Below, piece by piece: positions 1 through 7,126 of a stretch of DNA of 40,035 nucleotides. Under the pieces are notes generated by a model that worked only from the letters and a program-made list of their open reading frames with translations, did not search any database and was not told the DNA's origin. The stretch covers positions 1 through 40,035 of the forward strand of contig JALGYA010000001.1 of NCBI GenBank assembly GCA_029824475.1, written 5' to 3'. Positions within the stretch are counted from its first letter, which is position 1. Each line of letters starts with the position of its first letter. The translations under genes were made by a program, and so were the position numbers. This stretch comes from Fimbriimonadia bacterium (GTDB lineage: Bacteria > Armatimonadota > Fimbriimonadia > Fimbriimonadales > Fimbriimonadaceae).

Positions 1-238
1 GAACTCCTGAGCCGATGTCTACCATTTTGTTGACGTCAACAAAATGGTCCCCTATCGACTGGTCTAAGACTTCACAGGCTGTTTTTGCCTGTGAAATGAC
101 CTTGGCAACGTTCCGCCACTCCGAATACCCCAGCAGGTGCTGGAGATCACGTGCAAGCCAGAACTCAACTCCACCTTCTGTCTGCTGAGCGTGCCCCTCA
201 AACGTCGCTGTCAACTCTAAAATAATCTCCGTCTTCAT
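1..238 (-). CDS. dinD: DinD-like DNA-damage-inducible protein (BRO/DinD family), 5' part only
   Basis: Translating the minus strand from an ATG at 238 gives 79 open codons running off the left edge. Visible motifs are FWLARDLQHLLGYSEWRN, then AKVISQAKTACE, then DHFVDVNKMVDIGSG. This order (a residue-recognition start, LLGY-E-R, DHF, DIGSG) matches the N-terminal half of DinD and related BRO-N proteins. DinD belongs to the SOS regulon in E. coli; its biochemical role is poorly known, and an effect on RecA filaments has been described. A purine-rich stretch (AGGAGAG) lies about 12 bases upstream of the ATG. The gene follows the S9 peptidase on the same strand after 109 bp containing a hairpin, so it is probably transcribed on its own. 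I see no recognisable LexA box. Family assignment is fairly sure; the C-terminal half is unseen. Confidence 0.8.
   Translation of the reverse strand, partial: MKTEIILELTATFEGHAQQTEGGVEFWLARDLQHLLGYSEWRNVAKVISQAKTACEVLDQSIGDHFVDVNKMVDIGSGV
21..48. repeat. Perfect 28-bp palindrome inside the dinD-like coding sequence
   Basis: Positions 21-48 equal their own reverse complement over all 28 bases, centred on GACGTC. It encodes the family-conserved peptide around DHFVDVNKMV. A second inverted repeat lies nearby: 71-79 pairs perfectly with 87-95 (9 bp, 7-base loop). Both are seen directly. Whether they are a protein-binding site, an mRNA structure or a chance result of the conserved peptide is unknown. 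Confidence 0.85.
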
Positions 239-303
239 TGTCGTCAGTCTCTCCTGAAGCCCGACCCTAATTGCCGCATGGCTCTCCTCCTTATTGTAGC
301 TTG

Positions 304-337
304 GATCGACCAGCCTCCCATAAGAGCCTGGTCGATC
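304..337 (-). terminator. Inverted repeat between S9 peptidase stop and dinD-like start
   Basis: GATCGACCAG at 304-313 pairs perfectly with CTGGTCGATC at 328-337 around a 14-base loop. It lies 10 bases past the stop of the S9 peptidase gene (minus strand), where a terminator is expected. There is no T-run after it on the minus strand, so it may instead be a Rho-type or 3'-protecting hairpin, or an operator for the downstream dinD-like gene. A TACAAT hexamer on the minus strand at 293-298 could be the -10 of that gene. Confidence 0.4.
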
Positions 338-347
338 ATGACTAGTG

Positions 348-2369
348 TCACCCTAGATACTTCGCCCACCAAGCCGTGATCTCGCCCAGACGGTGCAGAC
401 GCAGGTCAGGGGGGCCGCCTCGGGAGAGGCCGTGGGATGTGCTCACCGGGTAGCGGACGTAGCGGGACTCGATTCTCTGCGCCTGGAGGGCGTGGAACAC
501 CTGGTCGGACTGCTCGATGTTGCAGCGGAGGTCGCCTTCGCTGTGAATGACGAGCGTTGGGGTTTTGACTTGGTCGAAGTACGCCAGAGGTGACTGCCGC
601 CAGAGGTTCTCGATCTTGTCGAGGCCGCCCCAGGCGTAGCCGCCGAAGTACTCGTCCTTGTTCATCGGGAAGTCGCTGTTGCCAGCCATCGAGACCCAGT
701 TGGAGACGCAGCGGTCGGTGATGGCTCCGGCGAATTCCGTGGTGTGGCCGATGATCCAGTTGGTCATGTAGCCGCCGTAGCTGCCGCCCATCACGCCCAT
801 CTTGTCGGAGTCGATCCAGGGCTGGTCGTTCATCCAGGCGATGACGGCCTGCATGTCCTCCCAATCCTTGTGCCCCCAGTCGCCCTTGATCGCACTGCAG
901 AATGCTTCGCCGTAGCCCTTGCTTCCGCGTGGGTTGCTGAAGACCACGACGTGCCCCTGCGCTACGAGCATCTGGAATTCGTGGAACAGCCCCCAGCCGT
1001 ACTGAGTATGCGGCCCGCCGTGGATTTCAAGAACAGCCTTGTGCTTCTTTGATGGATCGAAGTCAGCAGGTTTCATGACCCAAACATGGACAGACGTACC
1101 GTCTTTCGCTGTGACTTCAAAGTCCTCTGATGCAGCAACGTGGACTTCGCTGAAGAGGTCGTCGTTGAAGGACGAGAGCTTTTCAACCTCGCCGCCCTTG
1201 GTGCTCAGGCAGGCGACTTCGTTGAGGTTTTCCGCGTCTCCGATCGTGCCGGCGAACCAGCTTCCGCAGCCGCAAATTGATGAGGCACTGAAAGCGTGTT
1301 TTCCGTTGGACAGGAAAGTCAAGCCACCCTTCACTGAGTCCACTTTCCCAACCTGAACTTCGCCGCGCGTACCGACGCTTACGTAGATCGAATCGCCCTC
1401 TGGAGACCAGAGCACGAGGCCGCTTCCGCCGCCATCGCTTGTGTGGCCCATGTTCGTGTCGCTCAGGGTCATCACGTTGAGGCAGTAGTCGTCGTTCTCG
1501 GTGAGAATCGTCGGCTCGCCGCCTTCGATCGGCATCACGTGGAGCTGGTCATTGTGCGTGCCCCAGCCTTCCGGATCCTTGTTGCCGATCCAAGCGATGC
1601 GCTGGCCGTCTGGTGAGACCTTGACGGAGCCCTTGTCGCCCCTGAACGGGCACGGGATTGCCGTCTCGTTTCCTTCCAGGTCAACCCGATAGAACTGATC
1701 GTTCGGCTTGTCCAGGAGCGCGTTATCGTTGGCTGATCTGATCACCACGATGCCGCTGGAATCGGGCATCCAGTCGTAGCCATAGAATCCGAGTGGGCAG
1801 GCTTCGTAGAGCAGCTTGTGCTCGCCGGTGGCGACATCAAGCAGGTAGAGCTTGAACCGCTGCGGGCCGAAGTAGCCGTCGCCGTCCATGCGGTACCAGA
1901 GGTTGTCAATCTCCCATCGAACCGCGCTGCCTTTCTTCTCTTCCCGCTCCTTGTTGGCCTTCTCTGTTCGGTCAGGATGCTGCTCGCGGTAGGAGACGAT
2001 CATCTTGGTGCCGTCAGGGGACCAGAGGTATCCGCCGATGGAGCCTTCTTCAAACTTGGATAGCTTCTTGGCTTCGCCGCCGCCGCTGGGGATCAGAAAG
2101 ATCTGGGGCTGCGGCTTATCGCGGCCGGAGATGAAGGCGATTTGGCAGCCGTCAGGCGACCATCGGCCTGCGCCATCGCTTTCGCCGCTCGTGAATTGGG
2201 TGGGAGTTTCGCCGTTCGGACCGATGGTCCAGAGGTTGGTGACGTAATTGTTCTTCTCGCCGACATGGCGTTTTGAGAAGAGGATGCGGCTGCCATCCTT
2301 GTTGAATTGTGAGTCGCCGATGAACTGAAACTTCAGCAGATCATCGGCGGTCATCGGGCGCTTCGACAT
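348..2369 (-). CDS. S9 family prolyl oligopeptidase-type serine peptidase (acylaminoacyl-peptidase-like)
   Basis: A 673-residue protein with an N-terminal beta-propeller (about residues 1-400) and a C-terminal alpha/beta-hydrolase domain. WSPDG-type repeats at several positions are typical of propeller blades. The catalytic triad is visible: Ser530 in GGSYGGYM, Asp613 in HSEGDLRC, and His646 in SHGLSR. Length and layout match S9C acylaminoacyl peptidases and dipeptidyl aminopeptidases, which trim short peptides while the propeller keeps folded proteins out. I see no signal peptide (it begins MSKRPMTADDLLKFQF), so it is probably cytoplasmic. It lies 37 bp after the S41 peptidase gene on the same strand, so the two peptidases probably form an operon. 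Exact substrate class cannot be read from the sequence. Confidence 0.92.
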   Translation of the reverse strand: MSKRPMTADDLLKFQFIGDSQFNKDGSRILFSKRHVGEKNNYVTNLWTIGPNGETPTQFTSGESDGAGRWSPDGCQIAFISGRDKPQPQIFLIPSGGGEAKKLSKFEEGSIGGYLWSPDGTKMIVSYREQHPDRTEKANKEREEKKGSAVRWEIDNLWYRMDGDGYFGPQRFKLYLLDVATGEHKLLYEACPLGFYGYDWMPDSSGIVVIRSANDNALLDKPNDQFYRVDLEGNETAIPCPFRGDKGSVKVSPDGQRIAWIGNKDPEGWGTHNDQLHVMPIEGGEPTILTENDDYCLNVMTLSDTNMGHTSDGGGSGLVLWSPEGDSIYVSVGTRGEVQVGKVDSVKGGLTFLSNGKHAFSASSICGCGSWFAGTIGDAENLNEVACLSTKGGEVEKLSSFNDDLFSEVHVAASEDFEVTAKDGTSVHVWVMKPADFDPSKKHKAVLEIHGGPHTQYGWGLFHEFQMLVAQGHVVVFSNPRGSKGYGEAFCSAIKGDWGHKDWEDMQAVIAWMNDQPWIDSDKMGVMGGSYGGYMTNWIIGHTTEFAGAITDRCVSNWVSMAGNSDFPMNKDEYFGGYAWGGLDKIENLWRQSPLAYFDQVKTPTLVIHSEGDLRCNIEQSDQVFHALQAQRIESRYVRYPVSTSHGLSRGGPPDLRLHRLGEITAWWAKYLG

Positions 2370-2406
2370 ACGATCAGTATGCCAGGCCGTTTCCGGCTAA
2401 GTCAGA

Positions 2407-3465
2407 CTAGCTGTCCAACCGGGCCAAATACGATTCGAGCCGCTTGGACCAGGCCTCGTCGTCGGTGGCCTTGATCAGCTCGGCAAGCGCCAGCTGCTGG
2501 GCCTTGACGAGCGCCTCACTCGGGTCGACGACAACATCCGGAATGACTCCTACGCCCTCCCAGTTGGTCTTGGTGATCGGGTTGATCGCTCGGCCAGTTG
2601 GGATGAAGACGTTGATGTGATCGTTCAGTCGGAAAGTGCCGCCGGGATTGGCTCCACCCCAGGTTGAGGAGCCTACAATCGTTGCCCGATCGAGGTGCTT
2701 CAGATTGTAGCTGCACTCTTCTGCAGCGGAGCCTGTTCGTTTGCTGGTGAGCACGTACACGGGCTTGTCCGTGTAGCGCTCACCTTCGAGTTCAGGCAGG
2801 GTCCAGTACTCCTTGGTTTCGTCCTTCGGTCGGTTGTAGATGCTGTTCAAGTGGACGGATTTGTCAGCCTCAAAAAAGTAGCTGCAGACGAGTTGGACGC
2901 ACTCCGGATCTCCACCGCCGTTGCGCCGCAGGTCGAGGATGAACGCATCCGTGTCTTCGAGGAACGACATCGCCGCCTGGACTGGCCGCTTGGCTGCCGC
3001 AGCTTTGGCGAAGCCACGCATCTCCATGTAGCCGATGTTTCCGGGGAGGAGCTCTACCTTTTCGACCGCTGCATTCCGTCGAGTAGTCTGCTTTTCAAAA
3101 GCTTCGATCTCTTCAGGGCTCGGTTCGCTTCGTGCCTCTCGCACAGGCAGGACAGCATTGCTGTGTCGGACGCGAAAGTGGGCATCATCCAGCACTGCAT
3201 TCACTTGGCTGTGCAGCTTTTTGGAGAACTCAGAACCGTCCTTGATGTCGTCGTATTCGCCTTCATCCAGGCTCTTAAGAATCTCGTTCGATGCCTTCTC
3301 CGCCTTCTCTGGGAAGACGTAGTTTGCGTTGAGCATCTCAGCAAGCGCCTGCACTACGCTTCGCTTTTCAGACCGGGACATTTCGTCCGGCGTGATGGGC
3401 GCTGCATAGGCGATCAGTCCGCCCAATATGGCGGTTATGATGGCTGCTGGCAAGATTCGTTTCAT
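2407..3465 (-). CDS. Secreted S41 family (tail-specific / C-terminal processing type) peptidase
   Basis: A 352-residue protein starting MKRILPAAIITAILGG with a clear N-terminal signal segment, so it probably acts in the periplasm. The S41 core is visible: DAFILDLRRNGGGDPE (strand and substrate-binding loop), then LTSKRTGSAAEECSYNL, where the Ser of TGSAAEE is the expected nucleophile, then GSSTWGGANPGGTF and a C-terminal GVGVIPDV motif typical of the family. There is no obvious PDZ domain, as in the retinoid-binding-protein-like (S41B) group. I chose ATG 3465 because an AGGAGG lies 7 bases upstream; a TTG at 3471 is also in frame but too close to that site. It precedes the S9 peptidase by 37 bp. 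Substrate unknown. Confidence 0.88.
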   Translation of the reverse strand: MKRILPAAIITAILGGLIAYAAPITPDEMSRSEKRSVVQALAEMLNANYVFPEKAEKASNEILKSLDEGEYDDIKDGSEFSKKLHSQVNAVLDDAHFRVRHSNAVLPVREARSEPSPEEIEAFEKQTTRRNAAVEKVELLPGNIGYMEMRGFAKAAAAKRPVQAAMSFLEDTDAFILDLRRNGGGDPECVQLVCSYFFEADKSVHLNSIYNRPKDETKEYWTLPELEGERYTDKPVYVLTSKRTGSAAEECSYNLKHLDRATIVGSSTWGGANPGGTFRLNDHINVFIPTGRAINPITKTNWEGVGVIPDVVVDPSEALVKAQQLALAELIKATDDEAWSKRLESYLARLDS

Positions 3466-3586
3466 GGTCAATCCTCCTGGATTCGAGTGGTGTACGCAGG
3501 GGGTGCAGCAATCGTTTGCAGCAATGGGCCCTAGGGGATCTACCAGGCCAATTAAGGCCCAGGTCCCGACCCAGTCTCACGGGGCT

Positions 3587-3614
3587 GAGGGAGAGAGCTT
3601 AAGCTCTCTTCCTC
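3587..3614. repeat. 28-bp near-perfect palindrome upstream of the S41 peptidase
   Basis: The inner 18 bases (3592-3609, centred on CTTAAG) are a perfect palindrome. It extends to 28 bp with a single G-T mismatch (3591/3610) through GAGG on the left and CCTC on the right. It lies about 120 bp upstream of the S41 peptidase start and about 680 bp upstream of Ro60. It could be an operator bound by a dimeric regulator or an RNA hairpin; the symmetry alone is what I can show. Confidence 0.7.
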
Positions 3615-3691
3615 GCCATCCCTAATTGCAGTTTTTTTGAAAGAGGGTCCCACGGACCTACTTGAGAGTGCGGAATACTCGCTCATCCACT

Positions 3692-3758
3692 CGGGCCGAA
3701 GAGCGAGGGTTATCGAACAACCATCGACCATCAAGTTCCTTGCTCATCAACTCGCCCG
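3692..3758 (+). ncRNA. Candidate Y-RNA-like structured RNA upstream of Ro60
   Basis: CGGGC at 3692-3696 pairs with GCCCG at 3754-3758. Then comes an internal loop (CGAA against eight bases), then GAGCGAG at 3701-3707 pairs with CTTGCTC at 3739-3745 (one G-T). Inside is a small hairpin with stem GGTT/AACC and the 7-base loop ATCGAAC, which resembles a tRNA T-arm. GCCGAAG at 3695-3701 resembles the GNCGAA(N)G Ro-binding sequence I recall for bacterial Y RNAs. A paired-end stem plus a tRNA-like module next to a Ro gene is the expected Y RNA layout. An alternative pairing (CTCGCTC 3678-3684 with GAGCGAG) is also possible. This is inference from pairing alone; no clear promoter or terminator was found. 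Confidence 0.3.
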
Positions 3759-4289
3759 ATTGGAAAAAGCTCATGAAAGTGACACACATCTGGAGCGGCT
3801 CGCCGCAATCACACCAGATCTCGACCACTGCCTGAGCGTTTGACTTCTTCAAGTCCCGCGCTCTGGCCTAAACCAAGACGCGCGGGCAGCTCCCACCGAG
3901 CTTCCCCCTGACTACATCCAGGATTGATACGGGAAGCTTCTGCCTCGGGTTTTTGCCCTTGCGCTCATCGCTCCAACAGCTTTGGCTGCGGGAGTTTCCC
4001 TGTCTCGATCCTCTCATTCGCAGCAGTGCGAATGTCTGAGTCGAGCGGGACGCCGACGGTTGGTTATCTACCTACCCAGAAACGACGGTGCCCCGGCTCA
4101 CGACCGGAACATGGGAGTCCAAGTGTTGGGAATCTTCTGTTAGCGCAGAAGATGGCATCGCACTCAACTGTCACCCTTTGACCGCTCGAATCAAGCATGA
4201 GAACCGGACGGGCCGTATTTGCCTCTTCGCACGCCTCAGCGCTGTCGCCACGACCTGGCCTGAAAGGGCCTCTACGCAAGGAAAACACG

Positions 4290-5864
4290 ATGATGGAATA
4301 TGCAAAGAATTTGAGCCAGAGGCTCACTCCGCAGTCTGCCAAGCTGCCCGGCACAAGCCAGGTGGCGAACAGCGCGGGTGGCTTCACCTGGAAGCTCGAC
4401 GCGTGGGGCCGGCTGGACCGGCTCCTGATACTCGGCACGGAGGGTGGAACGTTTTACGTTGGAGAACGAGAACTGACCATCGGACAGGCTGAGAACGCGA
4501 TCAAGCTGATCCAGACTGACGGCGAGTCGGTGGTGCAGCGCGTCTGCGAAATCAGCGAGTCCGGAAGGGCTCCCAAGAATGACCCGGCGATTTTCGTCCT
4601 CGCTCTGGCGGCGGCGTTTGGCGACGCAGCGACAAAGCGAGCGGCGTTCGAAGTTCTGCCCAAGGTGGCGCGGACAGGCGCACATCTACTGAAGTTTGCA
4701 GCGGAGGCTGATGAGCTTCGCGGATGGGGCCGAGCGATGCGCCGGGCAGTCGGCAGCTGGTATGTCGAGCAGACTCCTGCTCAGCTCGCTTACCAGTCGC
4801 TGAAGTATCAGCAGAGAAATGGATGGACGCAGCGTGACCTGCTCAGACTCGCTCACCCGAAGGCGCCCACCTCTGAACACGACGGAGTGTTCAAGTGGAT
4901 CACGCAGGGTGACGCAGACCAGGCAGGACCGCAGATCGAAGCGTTCGAGAAGCTGAAGCGGATCGAGGATATCGCTGAGGCGGCGGAGCTCATTGTTGAG
5001 CACCGTCTGCCCCGTGAAGCGATCCCGACGCAGATGCTGAACGAGCCTGAGGTCTGGGAGGCGCTGCTGCAGAACATGCCGATGACGGCGATGATTCGAA
5101 ACCTCGCGACGATGTCGCGGGTTGGGCTTTTGACACGGAAGTCGAAGGCTGAAAAGGAGATCGTCGGTCGGTTGACAGATGCGAGCCTGCTCAGGAGAGC
5201 ACGCGTGCATCCGCTGCAGGTGCTGATCGCACTCCGGACGTACGCGTCCGGGCACGGCCTTAGGGGCCGCGGAACCTGGTCTCCGGTCCGGTCGGTGACT
5301 GACGCACTTGACGGTGCGTTCTACAAGGCATTCGCCTCTGTGGAGCCGACTGGAAAGAGGATCATGCTCGCGATCGATGTTTCGGCCTCAATGGGCTGGA
5401 CGCCGGTTGCGGGATCGCCGATGACTGCTGCGGAAGGTGCGGCGGCCATGGCGATGGTGACGCTGGCGACAGAGAACGACGTGCAGACCATGGGGTTTGC
5501 CCACACGTTCAAGACTCTCGGCCTGACAGCCGGGATGCCGCTCAACACGGCCCTCAAGAAGACGAGGAAGACGATCTTCGGTGCGACTGACTGTGCGCTG
5601 CCTATGCAGAACGCGTTGAAGCAGTCGCTGGAGATCGACCTCTTCGTCGTCCTGACAGACAACGAAACCTGGTACGGGAAGCAGCATCCTTCCGAGGCGC
5701 TGCTCGAGTACCGCAGACGATCCGGGATCGATGCGAAGCTGGCTGTGGTCGCTATGGCGGCCAACCCATTCAGCATTGCCGATCCGGAAGACCCGGGGAT
5801 GATGGACTTCGTCGGATTCGATGCTTCCATCCCTCAGGCGCTGCGAGAGTTCGCTCTCGCATAA
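4290..5864 (+). CDS. rsr: Bacterial Ro60 orthologue, TROVE domain RNA-binding protein (Rsr)
   Basis: A 524-residue protein, the usual length for Ro60/Rsr. The N-terminal part (about residues 1-330) is the TROVE HEAT-repeat ring: it begins MMEYAKNLSQRLTPQSAKLP and has the family motifs SAGGFTWKLDAW, RLDRLLILGTEGGTFY and NGWTQRDLLRLAHPK. The C-terminal part is a vWA domain with a complete metal-binding site: Asp363 in DVSASMG, and LTDNETW further on. Ro proteins bind Y RNAs and misfolded RNAs, and in bacteria act with exonucleases in rRNA and structured-RNA turnover. I chose ATG 4290 over the in-frame ATG 4197 because AAGGAA lies just upstream and the family N-terminus starts here. No RtcB/RtcA or PNPase gene is adjacent. 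Structured candidate Y RNAs lie on both sides. Confidence 0.93.
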   Translation: MMEYAKNLSQRLTPQSAKLPGTSQVANSAGGFTWKLDAWGRLDRLLILGTEGGTFYVGERELTIGQAENAIKLIQTDGESVVQRVCEISESGRAPKNDPAIFVLALAAAFGDAATKRAAFEVLPKVARTGAHLLKFAAEADELRGWGRAMRRAVGSWYVEQTPAQLAYQSLKYQQRNGWTQRDLLRLAHPKAPTSEHDGVFKWITQGDADQAGPQIEAFEKLKRIEDIAEAAELIVEHRLPREAIPTQMLNEPEVWEALLQNMPMTAMIRNLATMSRVGLLTRKSKAEKEIVGRLTDASLLRRARVHPLQVLIALRTYASGHGLRGRGTWSPVRSVTDALDGAFYKAFASVEPTGKRIMLAIDVSASMGWTPVAGSPMTAAEGAAAMAMVTLATENDVQTMGFAHTFKTLGLTAGMPLNTALKKTRKTIFGATDCALPMQNALKQSLEIDLFVVLTDNETWYGKQHPSEALLEYRRRSGIDAKLAVVAMAANPFSIADPEDPGMMDFVGFDASIPQALREFALA

Positions 5865-5882
5865 GGGGAGGGATTGAACCCT

Positions 5883-5995
5883 GCCGGTGCCGGCTTCGGC
5901 CGGCGCCGACTAAATAGAGAGTCGGATGTCGAGGGCAGACACGGGTGTCTTCGCTAAGGGCGCCTGACCCGAGCATTTCGGGCGAAGCATCCGAC
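5883..5995 (+). ncRNA. Compact structured segment just after Ro60: terminator or candidate Y RNA
   Basis: Directly after the Ro60 stop, 5885-5894 pairs with 5899-5908 (10 bp, one G-T, TTCG loop). Next, CCGACT 5906-5911 can pair with AGTCGG 5920-5925, or alternatively GTCGGATG 5921-5928 pairs perfectly with CATCCGAC 5988-5995. Within that outer stem are AGACA/TGTCT (5937-5941 with 5946-5950), CTTCGC/GCGAAG (5949-5954 with 5982-5987) and CCCGA/TCGGG (5968-5972 with 5978-5982). TTTT follows at 5999. The first hairpin could be the mRNA's 3' end. The 75-base unit closed by the 8-bp stem looks like a separate small RNA with mutually exclusive folds. A GGCGAAG at 5981-5987 resembles the remembered Ro-binding sequence, though on the 3' strand. 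Confidence 0.35.
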
Positions 5996-6044
5996 CAGTT
6001 TTCTGAGTGCCCCCTTCCTCCATGCTTTGAAGTGATCATTCAGT

Positions 6045-6320
6045 CCCTCTCCCTCGAAAGAGGGGGAGGATGTCCGAAGGACAGGAGGGGGACCAAACAT
6101 ATGAGCTGTGCTCGAAGAATGAGAGCGCTGTCCTGATCTCGGCTTCCTCAAGATTTCTTGCAGTCAAACGTATAGTGTGTGCGCAAGGCCCCCTCTCTTA
6201 ATCTCCCCCTCTCCCGTTGGTCGAAGGAGAGAGGCCAGAAGGACGTAACCCTTGCTGCTTTGTGGTGCGGACGTCTTCGTCTGCATTCCTCCTAAGAGCA
6301 GATGTGGACATCTGCACCAC
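6045..6320. repeat. Dispersed direct repeat, copy 1 (~275 bp)
   Basis: This segment and 6443-6716 are the same sequence with scattered differences. Shared landmarks in order are a CCTCTCCCTC/GAGGGGGAGG inverted pair, TGTCCGAAGGACAGGA, GACCAAACATATGAGCTG, TGCTCGAAGAATGAGAGC, GTGTGTGCGCAAGG, CCCCCTCTCTTAATCTCCCC, GGTCGAAGGAGAGAGGCC and ATCTGCACCAC at the end. No open frame is shared with confidence between the copies, so I read it as a non-coding repeat element. It sits between convergent Ro60 and VOC genes. Confidence 0.85.
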
Positions 6321-6442
6321 ATAGTGCTCCGCCATTGTCTCCAAGAAGCCAGGAAATTGCGGTCTAGCAGCAGTCCAAAGGATTACTAGCAAACCCTTCG
6401 GGACTGTCCATGACACACCGGATGCTTATCTGGACATCTGCT

Positions 6443-6716
6443 CCTCTCCCTCTACAGAGGGGGAGGATGTCCGAAGGACAGGAAGGGGACCAAACATATG
6501 AGCTGTGCTCGAAGAATGAGAGCACTGTCTTGACCTTGGCTTCCTCCAGATTTCTTGTAGATAAACGTAAGTGTGTGCGCAAGGCCCCCTCTCTTAATCT
6601 CCCCCTCTCCCGATGGTCGAAGGAGAGAGGCCAGAAGGCCGTCGCTCTCAATGGCTAGATTTGCGGACGTCCTAGTCTGTATCGCCCATGAGATCAGATG
6701 AGGATATCTGCACCAC
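6443..6716. repeat. Dispersed direct repeat, copy 2 (~275 bp)
   Basis: Second copy of the element at 6045-6320, in the same orientation, separated from it by about 120 bp. It keeps all the landmarks with small substitutions, for example AGATGAGGATATCTGCACCAC against AGATGTGGACATCTGCACCAC. The 120-bp spacer contains GTCCATGACACACCGG, a degraded end of the inverted-repeat element also seen at 6743-6778 and 39043-39130. Confidence 0.85.
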
Positions 6717-6742
6717 GAGGGTTTGAGCGAGCACCTCAGAGT

Positions 6743-6778
6743 CACGGAAAACGCTGGGAGCGCCTGTTCATGGCACAC
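6743..6778. repeat. One end of a small inverted-repeat element (relative of 39043-39130)
   Basis: The 36 bases running from CACGGAAAACGCT to CATGGCACAC are the reverse complement of 39043-39079 except for a few substitutions and one single-base indel. Only one arm is present here, so it is a truncated copy lying against the 3' end of the VOC gene. Confidence 0.75.
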
Positions 6779-6781
6779 CGG

Positions 6782-7126
6782 TTAAGAGTGCGACGACATA
6801 TCGACGATCTGGATCCAGTGGCCGCCGGGGTCTTGGATGGTGATGCAGCCCTCGCCTTCGTCCTCGTGGATGTCGACTTCACTGGAGACGAGGCGGGCGC
6901 GGATTGCCTTAATGTCTGAGCTGTAGAGGACCATCGCCATTGCCGCATCCTTATACGTGGGGGCGAAGCTGCGGGAGCCGGGGCGGATGAGGATCTCGGA
7001 GCCGTCCAAGTCCATCCAGACGAACTTATCCGCTTGGACGCTGGTGAGGGTGAAACCAAGCGTCTCGTAGAACGGGATCGAGGCCTTGGGTTCCTCGGAG
7101 AAGATCTCGATGTGGCCTGGCTTCAT
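6782..7126 (-). CDS. VOC superfamily (glyoxalase/bleomycin-resistance-like) protein
   Basis: A 114-residue single-domain protein. It starts MKPGHIEIFSEEPKASIPFYETLGF, with the VOC opening strand (HIEIF), the SIPFYETLGF helix and turn, and VWMDLDG. Later it has the second half-module VSSEVDIHEDEGEGCITIQDPGG ending HWIQIVD. His5 and the Glu/His of the second module fit metal-ligand positions of the fold. The family includes glyoxalases, dioxygenases and antibiotic-binding proteins, so the reaction cannot be named. Its ATG overlaps (ATGA) the stop of a deleted hydrolase gene, showing that it was once the second gene of a hydrolase-VOC operon. Confidence 0.85.
   Translation of the reverse strand: MKPGHIEIFSEEPKASIPFYETLGFTLTSVQADKFVWMDLDGSEILIRPGSRSFAPTYKDAAMAMVLYSSDIKAIRARLVSSEVDIHEDEGEGCITIQDPGGHWIQIVDMSSHS

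Larger units (their letters stand above)
3466..4289. other. Long structured intergenic region between S41 peptidase and Ro60 genes
   Basis: About 820 bp with no convincing gene, divergent between the two neighbours. It holds a 28-bp near-palindrome (3587-3614), a T7 run at 3632-3638, a candidate structured RNA (3692-3758), and two perfect 8-bp hairpins: 4015-4022 with 4027-4034 (4-base loop) and 4132-4139 with 4146-4153 (6-base loop). The second is about 140 bases before the Ro60 start. A 64-codon minus-strand frame from a TTG at 3852 to 3658 has fair codon use but no known domain and no ribosome site, so I do not call it a gene. The space is unusually long for this otherwise compact window, which fits an RNA gene or long leader serving Ro60. 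Confidence 0.6.

Noticed and set aside
3658-3852. 64-codon minus-strand frame as a small gene
   Set aside because: TTG start, no ribosome site, no recognisable domain; overlaps the candidate RNA. Kept only as a note.
4197-4289. Extended N-terminus for Ro60 from ATG 4197
   Set aside because: The extra 31 residues do not look like family sequence, and AAGGAA sits right before ATG 4290.
6364-6778. Several 80-110 codon frames on both strands
   Set aside because: They run through the repeats and change frame between the two copies; no conserved product.
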